Below are positions 12,267 through 12,343 of a stretch of 12,343 nucleotides of DNA, piece by piece (the first letter of the stretch is position 1; every line of letters starts with the position of its first letter). The translations under genes and the position numbers were made by a program. Location: the NCBI GenBank assembly GCA_964398885.1, contig CAYNOU010000070.1, positions 1-12,343 on the forward strand, written 5' to 3'. Below the pieces are notes generated by a model. That model was not told where the DNA came from and searched no databases. It worked only from the letters and a program-made list of their open reading frames with translations. Source of the stretch: JAGMCF01 sp964398885 (GTDB lineage: Bacteria; Cloacimonadota; Cloacimonadia; JGIOTU-2).

Positions 12267-12343
12267 AAGTTTGCCTATTTATCGTTATTTTGAGGTCTAA
12301 TAGAAAAAAAGTGGTTGCTATTTTGATAATAATTCATTGATAA

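Larger units (their letters stand above)
9515..12343. mobile_element. Small chromosomal integron (right boundary unresolved)
   Basis: An IntI-type integrase gene on the - strand, a divergent intergenic region that can hold attI and a cassette promoter, and two genes on the + strand each followed by an attC-type core sequence: the canonical integron arrangement. Both cassettes show start/end complementarity (10726-10737 with 11496-11507; 11527-11540 with 12124-12137). No third cassette is seen before the window ends, and the last attC runs into palindromic repeats. Confidence 0.65.
11528..12343 (+). mobile_element. Gene cassette 2 (GNAT acetyltransferase), right end unresolved
   Basis: It starts at TTAGACGCCGTAT after the core G at 11527. 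Its start (11527-11540) is the reverse complement of 12124-12137 at 13 of 14 positions, including GCGTCTAAC after the gene. This is the signature of a cassette and its own R'' box and is less AT-rich than that of cassette 1, so harder to dismiss as chance. The far end of its attC is not identifiable in this window, so the end given is simply the window edge. Confidence 0.6.

Noticed and set aside
12086..12268. 60-codon - strand frame at the right end
   Set aside because: It consists mostly of the attC/palindrome region and the reverse of the GNAT gene end, with no start signal or known motif.

Overview
The window is AT-rich bacterial chromosome. It looks like an uncultivated, probably Gram-negative lineage: several periplasmic SurA/parvulin-type chaperones lie directly downstream of mfd, and short GC-rich palindromes are scattered through coding sequence. 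Candidate FCB or WOR-3-like phyla are the kind of source I would expect, but nothing here (no rRNA, no diagnostic marker) fixes the phylum.

Layout. (1) 1-1305, + strand: a very AT-rich accessory patch with the tail of an unrecognised gene, an unrecognised 198-aa protein and a PD-(D/E)XK nuclease-fold protein of the GxxExxY family. (2) 1348-1952: a two-gene toxin-antitoxin-like module (HITEEH-type small protein plus DUF2283) on the - strand. It is bracketed by a 25-bp direct repeat that copies the last codons of the neighbouring surA gene, so it looks like an insertion that rebuilt the gene end. (3) 1928-9508, - strand: an apparent operon, mfd, then a membrane-anchored parvulin-like protein, a SurA_N-like lipoprotein and SurA with two parvulin domains. 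Between the last two sits a four-helix-bundle (23S rRNA intervening-sequence protein family) gene, flanked on both sides by inverted arrays of a 9-nt repeat. It resembles an intervening-sequence element dropped into an mRNA operon. The mfd gene also carries four in-frame palindromic elements. (4) 9515 to the right edge: a small chromosomal integron. An IntI-type integrase lies 6 nt upstream of mfd. Divergent from it are a possible attI/Pc region and two gene cassettes, a creatininase-family amidohydrolase and a GNAT acetyltransferase resembling streptothricin acetyltransferases. For both cassettes, the sequence at the cassette start is complementary to a core site just after the gene, as expected when a free cassette rejoins its attC. 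The attC sites themselves are odd: the first is very short, and the second runs into palindromic repeats of the same family as one inside mfd.

Working together: Mfd couples transcription to DNA repair, and the parvulin proteins probably serve envelope protein folding. The integron, the toxin-antitoxin-like module, the four-helix-bundle element and the palindromes are accessory elements that have settled in or at the ends of this housekeeping operon, mostly without breaking a reading frame.
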